From contig JALMGJ010000005.1 of NCBI GenBank assembly GCA_023362775.1, positions 64,489,463 through 64,553,462 of the forward strand: a stretch of 64,000 bases of DNA, given 5' to 3'. The notes below the pieces were generated by a model. It was not told the DNA's origin, made no database searches, and saw nothing but the letters and a program-made list of their open reading frames with translations. How positions within the stretch are numbered: the first letter of the stretch is position 1; the number at the start of each line of letters is the position of its first letter. Origin of the DNA: Charina bottae. Taxonomy: Eukaryota; Chordata; Lepidosauria; Squamata; Charinaidae. Both the position numbers and the translations under genes were made by a program. This document shows positions 1-10,782 of the stretch, in pieces.

Positions 1-3000
1 ACCTTCATAGACACATACTAGAATGGTTTAAAAAGACTACCATGTTGCAGCTACCAGCCTGGAGCCACCAGAGTTCTCCGTCCACCCACAAATGTAATTC
101 AAAACTTGTGATCTAATGTCAAGAGCTCCAACCTGAGATATTTCATCTCAGACTCTACCCTTGATTGGCCTTCTCCCTTTATTTGGCCTGAGGAAAGTCT
201 CCCTCACATCTTCAAGAAGCCTTCCTCCTACTGGCAGGGAGTTTGGAGAATTCCACTCTAGCCAAAGCATCCTGAAGGCACCAGTGATTCCAGTAAGAAA
301 CAAACCAGGCTAATTTTGCCTCTTGCTTCCCTTCAGCCACGCACCTCTATTGTCCTGGTTTCGTGACAATGTGAGAATATTGTGCAATTCTAGGCCTGTG
401 GTAGTTTGGCCATGGCATTCTCCCTTCACTAACACCAGTTCCTCTTGCCTGCTTTTCAATGGTTCTGTTTAAGTGCTCCACATGCACAGGTTAGAATACA
501 GGTAATGATTGAAATACTGGGATAGGTTATCTAAAAGGGCATTTTAAAAAATGGACAGATTTCCAACTAGTTTTAACTTTCAGCTTGGCTGGAGAATGCC
601 CCCCTTATCCTGGTTAATTCGGAAATGACATCCCATTCCAACTCTCTTTGACAGAAATCCCATTGAAATGAACCAGCCATGTTCTGCATCTTGAAAAGCT
701 GGCTGTTAGTCATGCATTTTTAAGCTAAAGCCATTACACTATAATGCCTACTAAACAAACAAACACCCTCACTGCTGGGAAACCTGTGATATCTAAGTAT
801 CTTGGCTTGTTTTTCAGGGCTCTGTAAGATTTAATATGCTTCTAATTTAGAAAGGATTAGGCAGTGCATTTCATTTGGTTATTAGAGTGGCTCCAACTGT
901 GGGTAGATATTTAAAAACTACTTTATTCCCCTTGCAGTTTCTTGTTTTTATTGCCATGTTTCCTAGATGTGTGGGGGGGGGGAGGGGGTTGGGACTGGTA
1001 TTTGTCCTTTCCTGCAGCTTTGCTGGGAAGAAGGGTTTTGCTTAGCACAAGTTATTGCTTACAAAGGAGCACCATTACCGAGAAATTCAGGTGGTGGAAT
1101 TAGCCAAAATTGAAAACGTTTTAGAAAAAGAATTTAATGAAACCACCATCAAGCTTAGAGCCATTTGTCATACCACACGGTGCAGAGACAGCCTTGACTA
1201 AAAGTATGCATTTGTTAAATGTTCTCACAAAACTGTGATCATTAATTCTAAAGCACCTGTTTGCAAAAGGAAATATATGTTTTTGAGCTGTCGTGCAGTG
1301 CAAGACAGTTGTTAAAAGTCTGGAGAGAATGTGATTTTATAGCATTTTAATAACACGCCCAAAGATGCCTTTATCACCAATGTAGGTTTTTTTTTCTTCC
1401 AGACTGAATCTTGAGACTGAAACCAGCTTTTTATGCAAGATGCATATTATATAAAACTCTTAGGTATAGTATTAACATATTTAAATTACCATAAAAACAA
1501 ATGGTGCACCAAAATCTTTCATAGCTTTTTCTTCAATTAGAAAAAAAGGAAGAGAAAAAATAGACATTATTCTCAGGGAAAGATCTTATACATGGACATG
1601 TTATGAATTCATTATTTCATTACACAGCAGAGAATACATAGATTTTATGCGTGGTTCACAAAGAAAATTAAGTGCAAAGGCAGAATAGATATGAGGACAT
1701 ACACTGGATAGCCAGCTCAGGAACAAGTATTTATATAGACACTAATTCTTCCTCCTCTTCTTCCTCTTCTTCCTCTTCTTGGGAAATCCAACCAATTCAC
1801 TCCTAAATCCCTTGCTGCATATGCAGAAAATAAGTACATAAGTAGAGGCTAACTGAGTGACCTATAAGGCCCATTATTTCACTGTGTGACCACCCATCTA
1901 GGAAAACCTGCTTTCAGGATGCATAAATTATCACAAACAAAGCAAGAAAAGATAGCGGTGGGAACAGATAAAAACAATTAGCTTAGAGTGGACCTGAATT
2001 TCTGGAACTGTCATCTTTCCTTGTATTTACTTATTTTCAGTATCCCAGGGTCCTTGTAAAAATCATACCCTACTGTGCCAGAACTTAGCTGACATCATGT
2101 CATGTTATAACTTGAAAGCCTCACACCTTACAGAAATTCACACATTTACAGTACAGTCCTATACATGCTGAATTCAGAAGCAAGCTTCAATGAGTTCAAT
2201 GGGGCTTATTCATGGCTAAGTGTCTAGGATCGGGACCTCATAGTCCTATGCTCCCTGTTGTCTTTGCGAAACAAGTTAACTGCAATTACTGTACTGATAT
2301 TTATTATGAGATTATGATTTATAAAAAGAAAAAGAAACTACAATATTTCAGTGGACAAGGCAACTGCCACATAGAAATGCTTGTACCCAATTCAACATGG
2401 GAGAATAACTGCTGCTACCCACTAATCCTTATGGAATTGTAGGTTTAGATTTAGGCCATTATGAAAATAAAGCTAACTGCAAGAAGCGCAATGGAGTGCT
2501 GTGACCATTATTTTGGTCCATAAGGTGTCAGTGACACTGTGTATCTGAAATTCACAACCTAACGATCAATTTGACACAAAGCCGACTTTTTCTAACCTCC
2601 CTTGGAGCAGTATATTAGCATGATAGCTAACTCCAAAATACAATGATGATATTTTATCTTCCTTCTGGTATTAACTTTTCCCAATATAACTTTTGTGTGT
2701 TGTTTCATGACATTCTGGAGGTCCTTCCCTCAATCCGAAAGCTCCTTTCAGCTCTCGATAGATTGTGTGTATGTGTGTGTGTGTGCGCATAATTATCTAA
2801 AAGTATTCCAAAGCTCTTTTTACTTACTAACCCCACTGAAAACAATCTAATCTTATGCATATTTATTTAGTAAATTTCAGTTTTGAGGACTACACATAGG
2901 ACTACAATCTTACATGATTAGATTGTCTCATTTTAGAGGAGGGGATATGAAAATAAAAATACAGACACATGTAAAATTATTGATATTTCATACATTTCGG

Positions 3001-4196
3001 GAAATTGGTCATTAGAGGATGCTTTTCTAAACCAGCTCTTTTTATCTGCCTCAGTTGCCTCAGATAGAGCTCCTACACAATTATAACTTTGCTAGTGGTA
3101 TATAGTAAAGCACTGCTGATGAGATGTTGAATTAACTGTTGTGCACAGAATGGCATCCACCCAATGCATTCAATCAACAACAGATAATGAGTCCTATGAC
3201 AGCAAGATTTGATGCTATGTCCACTGCTGGACACATTTCTGGCATTTATATGGCAGCAAGAGCAAGCCAAAGAAGTCCAGTTCCCAAGCACTCTTGGGGA
3301 ATCAGTTTTTGCCTTCCTTGTGCTTCAGACATGTCAGAATACATGTTCCAGTCTGCTTCACGAACTCCCTTCTTTTAAGCTCACATTCTCCTTCACAGAG
3401 AGCACAACGGTAGAAATACAGACTGGCCACCCATGCCATAGCTCCCCTCTCTTTCCCAGAATATCTCACAAGCCTCTGATTCCCCAAGTGAGCTCTTCGG
3501 CCTCCAAACTGGCTGTCTTTTTCTGGCACTCCAAGTTGAAGAAATATCCCAACACCACGTTAAACACATTTGGTGTGAGGTTTATGATCTTTTAGAATCT
3601 AAACCAAGTAACTTCCAGCACAAGCCACGAGGGATATGTGAAGCTCTTTATTAGATCAAGCATCATTCTCCATTAAAGCCACGAATAACTTCTCCTTTGC
3701 TCAGACCCCTTCTTTAAACATTCAGTCCTCATTTCGCCCCACCCCTCCCTCCTTGTTCCATTTTCTCTTCTTTGTAATTCGATTCTATTCTGTGTCAACT
3801 TCCACCTTCCTGCTTCGCACCGGCCGGCGCCGATGGTCCATTATTTCCATGGGCTTTTGTGTCTCTCGCCCTGGAGGTGCTAGTCCCCCCACCCTCCTAT
3901 TGTACTTCATTCTTCACATTCCTTTCTTTATTCTTTATATTCCTTTCTTATCAACCCTGTGTAAGGTTGGAGCATCCAGATGCAATCAGCCATTGCCTCT
4001 GGATTTTCCATCCTTATATTTGGAAAGCACTGCTGACTAGGATAACATGGAGAAAATGCTCCATGATTTTACAACTTTTCAAATGGAACTGTTGTGATGT
4101 GGCAGGGTTTGATCATGTATGCCTAAAAGAAGAGTTCATGCACAGGAAACAGCCTTTTTCTATGAGTATGACTTAACACATTAGTTTGTTCTATCT
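1..4196. other. Non-coding span with no recognised gene
   Basis: I see no exon-like coding stretch here. The open frames present are short and show no family motif. Visible structure is limited to a poly-G run near 973-987, a CTTCCT-rich tract near 1746-1782, a short TG repeat near 2763-2786, and a weak repeat-like block near 2150-2235 listed separately. The rest is unique-looking AT-rich DNA that could be intergenic or intronic. Confidence 0.6.
2150..2235. repeat. Diverged interspersed repeat, ATCCTATAC type
   Basis: The block has the pattern CAGTCCTATACATGCT, then AGTTCAATGGGGCTTA, then TAGGAT. From memory this resembles an old amniote interspersed repeat with a near-palindromic layout. 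Fragments with the same words appear near 29960-30001 and 56808-56860. The assignment is by eye and weak. Confidence 0.3.
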
Positions 4197-4295
4197 CAGT
4201 GTTCCTCAACCTCAGCAGCTTTAAGATGTGTGACTGGGGGAATTCTGGGAGTTGAAGTCCACACATCTTAAAGCTGCTGAGGTTGAGAAACACTG
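4197..4295. mobile_element. 99-bp hAT-like MITE
   Basis: The ends read CAGTGTTCCTCAACCTCAGC and GCTGAGGTTGAGAAACACTG, which are near-perfect terminal inverted repeats. The arms continue as CTTTAAGATGTGTG against CACACATCTTAAAG, so the whole element folds as one hairpin. The flanks TTCTATCT (4189-4196) and TTCTATGT (4296-4303) match at 7 of 8 positions, as expected for the 8-bp TSD of hAT transposons. A sister copy lies at 54657-54779. There is no coding capacity, so it would need a transposase in trans. Confidence 0.8.
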
Positions 4296-4400
4296 TTCTA
4301 TGTTATTTGTCTCATAAAAAATACAAGAGTACCATGGGAATTTCTTGGAACATCACTTATGTGATGTCATGAAACATTATGAAACATGAAAACATCTGTG

Positions 4401-4722
4401 CAACAGCGCCCGCCCTTTGGAACATCTTGCCCCCGGAGCTAAGGCAGGTCTCCTCACTCCCGACCTTCCAGAAAAAATTAAAGACCTGGTTTTGCCGCCT
4501 TGCATGGGAGGGGAATGCTAACAGTTCCTCCTGGGGCTGGTTGATTCCATGAAACCCTTTTTAGTATTAACATCCTTGCACTTGGATTTTATATTTATTT
4601 ATTGATGTTCTGATCTGTATTGTGTTTTAACCTTGTTTTTATTGTGAACTGCCCAGGGTCCTCCGTTGGGGGAGATGGGAGGTAATATAAATCTAAATAA
4701 TAAATAAAAATAATAAATAAAA
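4401..4722 (+). mobile_element. L2-type LINE 3' end (5'-truncated)
   Basis: The start encodes the end of a LINE ORF2 of the L2/CR1 group: a pattern like alanine-leucine-tryptophan-asparagine, two prolines, then a phenylalanine-rich stretch ending in a lysine-threonine-tryptophan-like motif. It continues into a short 3' UTR ending CTGCCCAGGGTCCTCCG and an ATAA-rich tail. The same subfamily occurs on the minus strand at 41290-41775, and the two are alignable over about 300 bp. No element-internal promoter or full ORF remains. Confidence 0.7.
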
Positions 4723-5357
4723 GCAATTTATTCAGAAATTCTATTCTGGTTTGAAAGAAATTTCAAAGCAAATTCCTTCTCATCAAATTAAATAAACCTG
4801 CAAGACCATTTTCCTCCAGTCTTCCTTCCTTCTGACCACTGTATAGGATGAATTTGCACCATGAAATTACCTGATCTTGATTGCACAATTACCATCTCTG
4901 CTTCCTCCAAACTGCTCCTGGGCAATGCCTTCTCTGCTGGGTGGGCCAAAAAAAGGATTATGCCCTTTCTGCACTATACATGCATGGCAATGTATGAATT
5001 AGGACATTGGTTCATAACTGCCAACCAAAACTATGTTATCCATTCTGCAAAAATATGCTGTTGCTAATTTATTATGAGCATTCTCTCTGCTATAGGAAGA
5101 ATATAGAAGACATGACCACGATATGAGAGCAGTAGTATAAGAATCAGAGAGTGTCCTTGTTTTACTATATTCTACTCTTTGATAGCCTTTTCCCAAGTGT
5201 GAATTTGGCTCCCTCCTCCTTGTCCCTGATTTCTTCCCCCATAGTAATACAGCTGCTCTCTAAAACTCTTTTCTGCTTATTTTCTCCAGGTGCTTGATTT
5301 ATTTAACATAGTCTCCTATCTGATATACAATTATTGCCCTTAATGACAGTTTTCCTT
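4723..5357. other. Non-coding span, nothing recognised
   Basis: AT-rich DNA between an L2 3' end and a small palindromic repeat. Open frames of up to about 70 codons occur on both strands without motifs or codon bias that would support a gene. Confidence 0.5.
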
Positions 5358-5452
5358 AACCAGATGCCCTCTAAAAGTGATGGGACAAACTCCTTGATGG
5401 GAATTATATGAACTGTGGTCCAAACACATCTGGATGTGCCAGGTTGGGAAAA
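5358..5452. repeat. Small palindromic repeat (MITE-like)
   Basis: The left part reads CCAGATGCCCTCTAAAAGTG and the right part GGTCCAAACACATCTGGATG followed by CCAGGTTGGG. The CCAGATG and CATCTGG words are inverted. The layout resembles a common reptile hairpin repeat built around GATGGGAGTTGTAGTCC. Diverged relatives may lie near 32835-32900 and 51925-52020. No clear TSD was found. Confidence 0.4.
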
Positions 5453-5461
5453 ATATTTATT

Positions 5462-5480
5462 TGTTCTTATTGCACTGATT
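5462..5480. repeat. Target-site duplication, left copy (19 bp)
   Basis: The sequence TGTTCTTATTGCACTGATT occurs here and again, identically, at 8325-8343. It brackets the LINE-like element between them. A perfect 19-bp duplication is typical of target-primed reverse transcription by L1-type machinery. Confidence 0.9.
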
Positions 5481-6373
5481 TTTGTAATAAGAATTTTATT
5501 AAGTTTAAAGCAAAGATTAAAACTACAAAAAAGAAAAAAAAACTACAAAAAAGAAAAACAGAAAAAAAGTGGAAAAACAGAAAATGAAAAAAGATTTTTT
5601 AAGAAATTACAAGATGACTTCTGACTTTCAACAACAAGAATATACAACAATTTCCATAATTAATCCCTTACTCTAAATCTAACCAAGATCATATTATGTC
5701 TATAAATCATTCCATAGACACATTATAAAAATCACCAAAGACAATTGCTCCCTCCCCTTATATATAAAGAAAAATAAACAAATATGTAAACCTCTAAATC
5801 AACTCCCCCCCCCCCAAAAAAAAAAACCAACCATTTATTTAAGTATTTCCTTCCTACCACTATTCTATATATTTCTGGCCACTATAATAAAAATAAAATT
5901 GTAAAAACATTTAAATTATCTACTTTTATACTTAATAGTGCTATAACAATCTCAACCCTATTAAACCTAAAATCAAACACTTATTCTTATATCTTATAAA
6001 TCTTAAAAAATCAAACAAACTTTAAGTCATTAAAGAAAAATGGAATCATACAAGCCTTCATATCAATCCAAATACATATTCTTAATCTCTTATCCTACAT
6101 CGAAATATACCAGGACATTTACTTGTCTCCATATTATGCATAAGGCATTTTTCATAAAAAAAAATTAAACAATCCAACTGCCCCCCTTAAAAAAGCAAGC
6201 TGCTCAGTAGAAAATCTCCTACACAACATAGCTTCCTTCTCAAAACAATTCTTCAGGAAAACAGCCTTGTCAGTATCTTGCAAGTCAAACTTTAACTCCT
6301 TCTTCACCAAAGTATGTTCGTCGTCTGGCATTTCTTCAAAGAGACCATTCTCCCTGTCAGGAAAAAAATCCCT

Positions 6374-6378
6374 CTCTT
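6374..6378. repeat. TSD of solo LTR 1, left copy
   Basis: CTCTT immediately precedes the TG start of the LTR and recurs at 7800-7804 directly after its CA end. This is the 5-bp duplication expected from an LTR-element integrase. Confidence 0.85.
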
Positions 6379-6703
6379 TGTCAGAGTCCAATTTGACTCT
6401 GACTCTGAGTTAGAGGAAAACGAAACTAATCAGAGAAACAAAACTTACCCCGTGCAGCAACCGACAAGAACTCGTGATGAACAGGTGCAGGTTCAAAAGT
6501 GCAAAGCTCGTGATCAGTCTCATGATGAACAGGTGCAGGAGTCTGGACACAGCAGTGGGGGAGAATCCTGAGAAGCTGACTGGTGCTCTTGACTTATTTC
6601 CTAGTTCAGTACCAATCAGCACCAGAGAGAGGTGGGTGGATAAGCACGCCGAACAGAGAGAGTCCCGAGTGGCTCCCAAGGAGAGAAGGTGTGCCTAAAA
6701 CAG

Positions 6704-6712
6704 GATAAAAGG
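6704..6712 (+). promoter_or_regulatory. TATA-like box of solo LTR 1
   Basis: GATAAAAGG lies upstream of the LTR poly(A) signal, and the same word lies at 36800-36808 in the second copy. Conservation between copies supports a U3 promoter role. Activity is not shown. Confidence 0.45.
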
Positions 6713-7144
6713 ATGAAAGAGCAAGCACCCGATCGCCAGAGACAAACGTTTTACTGAGCTACAGTAAGTCCAGCCAGAACCAACCTTGGAAGCCTGTCCT
6801 GTAGACACTGCAGAACCCGAGTTGGATTCTCTAGTCATTTCTAAATTCACCCCAGCTGCGTCAGAAGCCCAGATCACTTCAGCATCAAGAGGGGTTGGAA
6901 CGTTAGCTCGTAGTTTCTCAGCAAGCCCCACCAGGAGATCTTTGGTTGTATCGGTTATTCGTCAAAAGCATCTCAATGCTTCAGCTAAGTACTTTGCTCA
7001 CCCTTGTGCAGCTTGTCGCATTGATCTCGGGTTGCCATGTTCTGTTATTGGGGGGCTTTCTAGTTTATCATACCCTGTCCTGCCTGGTTTACAGGCAGTG
7101 TTACCTAGTGATAGTAGCCTAGTCTGTCTTGCAGCCCCCATTCC

Positions 7145-7445
7145 TTTCCTTGCAGTTCCAGTCCAGTCTGTCTTACAGTCTCAGTCCAGTGTCCTAGAGG
7201 TTCCAGTCCAGTCTGCCTTGTGCAAACCAGTCCAGTCTGCTTTGCAGTTCCAGTCAAGTGTTCCAGAGGTTCCAGTCCAGTCTTCCTTGCATTCCCAGTC
7301 CAGTGTCCTAGAGGAACCAGTCCAGTCTGCCTTGCACTTCCAGTCCAGTGTTCCAGAGTCTGCCTTGCAGTTCCAGTCCAGTGTTCCAGGGGAACCAGCC
7401 CAGTCTGCCTTGCTGTTCCAGTCCAGTCTTTTAGAGCATCCAGCT
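7145..7445 (+). repeat. Minisatellite inside solo LTR 1
   Basis: Degenerate tandem units of roughly 45 bp are built from CCAGTCCAGTCTGCCTTGCA and TCCAGTCCAGTGTTCCAGAG. About six units are seen here, against about two in the sister LTR (37301-37400). This accounts for most of the length difference between copies. The open frames across it are by-products of the repeat. Confidence 0.8.
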
Positions 7446-7750
7446 TGTCCAGAGAATCCAGTCCAGTTATCCTGAGGATTCAGAAGAACCTTATCCCTTC
7501 TATCCTGCAATCCTAGTTCCAGAGACTTCAGTCCAGCCTTGTCAGCCTCGCTCCCAGTAAATCAGAAGAACTGATCCTGAGTTTCCTAGTTTGAACTTAC
7601 CTACCTAGCAACTTGATCCAGAACTGTTGTCCTACTTGTTGCTGAACTTTAGCTTGTGCTACTGTGTAGCTGCCTACCTTCAAGTGCATCCAGTTGATCC
7701 AGTAATCTTCAGTTGTATTATGGATTTCTAATTGTAAATAGTTTTTATAT

Positions 7751-7756
7751 AATAAA
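7751..7756 (+). promoter_or_regulatory. Poly(A) signal of solo LTR 1
   Basis: AATAAA in the context TATATAATAAAACTATTT, 43 bp before the LTR end. The same context occurs in the second copy at 37658-37663. Confidence 0.6.
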
Positions 7757-8324
7757 ACTATTTCTATAAAGTTCTGGTGGTCATACTCCGAACAGAACAC
7801 TCTTGATAAACTTCTTCCTCCCCCCACAGAATGTCTTCAGCCAGCTGACACATTTTAGCACTGATATTTTCTGCAATATCCTGAATATCTTGCATAAAAG
7901 CTTGGCAAGTATCATAGAAAATCTCTTTGAAATCAGAACGAAGCCCAGAACGAAGCTCTGTGAAGATTTCCTTAAGGTCGTCCATAATTCAGGCTGTAGA
8001 TTATGGCTCCCCTTGGATACTTGACTAATGCAGATAGGAGCTAATGAGTTAATGAAAAGCTTGTGAAGTTATTAAATGAAATTGACAAAGAAAAAATGTG
8101 CTAACCAGAAGCCACATAGAGTGAACAGAAAAATGAAAAGTCAGAACATCAAGTTCAACGTGTAGGAAAAAGTCCTTCAAATTAAATACAAAAATAGTAA
8201 TGGGGAGATTATTAAATATTCTCAGTCCACCTTAAAATTGGACGGGAAGTAAGCCAAAGACTAAAAAAAATTTTTTTTTTTTAAAGGTAATCCAGAAGTA
8301 ATGATAGGCACCAAGAGAATCCGC

Positions 8325-8343
8325 TGTTCTTATTGCACTGATT
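8325..8343. repeat. Target-site duplication, right copy (19 bp)
   Basis: Identical to 5462-5480. It marks the 5' end of the minus-strand LINE-like element, so the element's own 5' end is at 8324. Confidence 0.9.
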
Positions 8344-9774
8344 AATTCAATCTGCCTTACTGCTTTTATTAGGAATCAGAAGAAACATCGGGCAAAGGAC
8401 AAGAGTACTTTCAAAGAAGCAGATACTGCCTCTTCGAAATTATTGTTTGGGAAACAATAATTATTTTGATTTGTCCCCAGCCTTCTCCATACATGTGTTC
8501 CACTTTTAGAAGTGCGTCATTCAGACATGTGGCTAAAATAGGAATTAATACGGGAACTGAACTTGGTTCCTCCACATAGGGATGAAGGGAGAAGGAATTT
8601 CTTTGACCAGCCAGTATTTTCATAAGCCTGAGTATTGAAGAAGGCTTTATTTGCTTTTCTTTCTTTTTTTTTCTGATGGGGAAGGAGGTTTTATTTTACC
8701 AAAAAAATTGCCAGTCCTCCCCCATGCATCCAACCCTCTTTGCTATTCCTTCAGCTTTCCCATAGCCTCTCTTCTGTCCATGATGACACCACGTCTGGGA
8801 ACCTAGTGTGGGCCTCAAGCCAGTGAGAAAAACTTCAGAAAGCTTCACTTGCTGAGTGTCTTTTTTTTTTTGTCTACTCTACAGCTGTAGTAGCAATGTA
8901 ACAAATATATTTACCTTAGTATGCATAATTTTTATCAGGAAATAAGATGATCAGAAGAAAGTGAAGTTAAGCTATTAGGGAAGAGTACTTACTGCCAAGA
9001 GCCATAATCCGACACAGACTGAGCTTGGTACAGTAGTCAATTAATGGCTCAGTGCTCATACAATAATGACCTACTAACCTGACGGTGTGTTGCTCTCACA
9101 TTTTGCTATCCCCTGGGATGCTACTGTCACTGCGTTATCTATTGCCGGCTTCCATATCAAAGAAAATAAGCAGAGCTGAAATGTATGTACGCATCAAGCT
9201 CTGTAGTTCATTGCACACCAACCCTGGCAACTGGAGGAACAATAGATTTATAAGTTTATCCTACATTAAACCAAACATGCCTGACTGCACTGTAAATTAC
9301 TAAATAATAAACCAGGTGGTGTAAGATCCTGACTTGGACAGAATATAAAAATCTATCAACCTGTAAAATACAATAACCATAAATGTGCTATGTAGCTGAT
9401 GGCTCAGGTAAGCTATCCACCTCTGGCAAGCAGAGGTTTTTCTTCCCCCTTGGGTAAATTGCAACAGAGATTATTTTCCTCCTAAATTTAAGCTCATGGT
9501 GCCTTTTTCTTATGCAGAAGGAATATAATTGGTCTGGAAAAACAAAGTGTCAAATATGCTTGTTGTGTTTATATTTCTTTGCCTAGTATCTGGGGCTCTT
9601 TCATAGTAATGTGTAAACATATAGCCACAGGCATTTGGTCTGATCATAAACGATAAGATGAACTAATGTCTTGAAGCATGCAACTTCTCTATCCCACTTA
9701 ACATTTAAATTAAATTGCCAAAATATAATAACAACTCTGTTAGTAGTGAACACTTCCTTTCAAATGTATTAAGA
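8344..9774. other. Non-coding span, nothing recognised
   Basis: AT-rich DNA with homopolymer T runs (near 8661-8671 and 8861-8871). No motif-bearing ORF, SINE head or LINE tail was recognised. Confidence 0.5.
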
Positions 9775-9787
9775 TTCTCTCTCTCAT

Positions 9788-9848
<61 letters not shown>

Positions 9849-9861
9849 CTTTCTTTCTTTC
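9775..9861. repeat. (CT)n / (CTTT)n microsatellite
   Basis: A run of CT dinucleotides passes into CTTT tetranucleotides. The serine/leucine/phenylalanine-rich open frame over it is a repeat by-product. Confidence 0.95.
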
Positions 9862-10743
9862 ATAAAAATCTATGCTAGTTCAATAAAACATTCACACATA
9901 TTCTACACGCCATTAGCACTCTCTTAAATTAAAATTGGAAATTTTAAAAATGCCCTGATCCTTTCCAAAATTAATTCCCTGTGAATGAAGCTGGGAGAGA
10001 TTTATTTCAAACAAAGCCATGTTCAAAAATATCCCATAAATGACAACTCCCAGTTCAATAAAGCTAATTAATTCCATTTTAGGAGCTGTTCAATAGTGAA
10101 CCAGGTTAGGTTTATATGATTTACAAACAGTGTTTACATTCATAAAAGGGCAGCAAATAGCGGCATGGCTTGACATCATTACAAGAAAATGCTGGGGGAT
10201 GCAGGCAGTTTAATTAGGGGTGGGTTTGAGTTCACTGTACAACCAGCATCATAGTACTTTGCTAATGTGCTTTCATAGAATGATAATACTATAACAAGAT
10301 TACTGGGGGTGGGGTCATTGCTCACTGTTTTCTTTGTCTTCCAATGAAAACAAGTTCTGCTTTCAGAAGATCACCGAACTTACCACTGTTTTCAGCAGCT
10401 TATTTGCTTTTCTGTTCCCTGTCCCCCCCAAAAAATTCACAATCAATTGGTAAAAAGTGCCAATTGTTTACTTCTAAGATTGACTGTGCAAAGGCATGGT
10501 ATGAGACTTACATCCTAAACAACAGTCCAAAAATAGCTGTGCACAGATTTGATTTGAAGATTACTTGAATCTCCAAATCAGTCCATGTTGCATCAAATTG
10601 TAAAACAGAAACAGTTGCCTCTGGATCCAGCTGACAACTCAGTGGCCTTTTCTGCACATGCAGAAAAGCCTCTTTTTCCCCATGAAATAAATACATTTTC
10701 CAAATCAGATTGACTCCATCTGCACACAACCCAAATAAAAAGC

Positions 10744-10782
10744 AATATTAACTTATAGTTAATATTAACTTATAGTTAATAT
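10744..10782. repeat. 17-bp tandem repeat
   Basis: Two exact copies of AATATTAACTTATAGTT plus a partial third. Confidence 0.9.

Larger units (their letters stand above)
6379..7799 (+). mobile_element. Solo LTR, copy 1 (1,421 bp)
   Basis: The element starts TGTCAGAGTCC and ends CCGAACAGAACA, so it has the canonical TG...CA form, with perfect 5-bp CTCTT duplications on both sides. It carries a TATA-like GATAAAAGG at 6704-6712 and a poly(A) signal AATAAA at 7751-7756, placing U3, R and U5 in plus orientation. No internal region, primer site or polypurine tract is attached. This is therefore a solo LTR, left by recombination between the two LTRs of a provirus or retrotransposon. The superfamily (Gypsy or endogenous retrovirus) cannot be decided without an internal region. 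A second copy of the family is at 36440-37706. The LTR contains a tandem block listed separately. Confidence 0.85.
6152..7985 (-). pseudogene. ORF of the short LINE-like element, interrupted by an LTR
   Basis: The frame opens at the ATG at 7985-7983, runs to the LTR boundary near 7805, and resumes below 6379 to a stop at 6152. The two halves are in the same frame once the LTR and one copy of its 5-bp TSD are discounted, giving roughly 138 codons. The product is charged and acidic, rich in Asp, Glu, Lys and Phe. The N-terminal half has a helical look (Met-Asp-Asp-Leu-Lys start, repeated Phe and Glu) and could form a coiled coil. It has no RT, endonuclease or zinc-finger motif. It may correspond to an ORF1-type RNA-binding or scaffolding protein, but I cannot assign a family. 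The uninterrupted frame on both sides suggests the ORF was still open when the LTR landed. Confidence 0.5.
5481..8324 (-). mobile_element. Short LINE-like retroelement with 19-bp TSD, split by a solo LTR
   Basis: This element is bounded by perfect 19-bp direct repeats. Read on the minus strand it has about 340 bp of leader, one ORF, an AT-rich 3' UTR with a long pyrimidine-rich tract, and an end of TTAATAAAATTCTTATTAC. After subtracting the inserted LTR (6379-7799) and one TSD copy it is about 1.4 kb, far shorter than an autonomous L1 (about 6 kb), and no reverse transcriptase is visible. The leader is alignable with 34800-35105. Its 3' end resembles that of the element ending near 39550. It is best read as a non-autonomous element mobilised by L1-like enzymes; a HAL1-like family (ORF1 without ORF2) is one possibility. 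Confidence 0.7.

Noticed and set aside
6786..7475. 229-codon open frame with Val-Gln-Ser repeats
   Set aside because: It is produced by the LTR minisatellite; the sister LTR shows a shorter, differently broken version.
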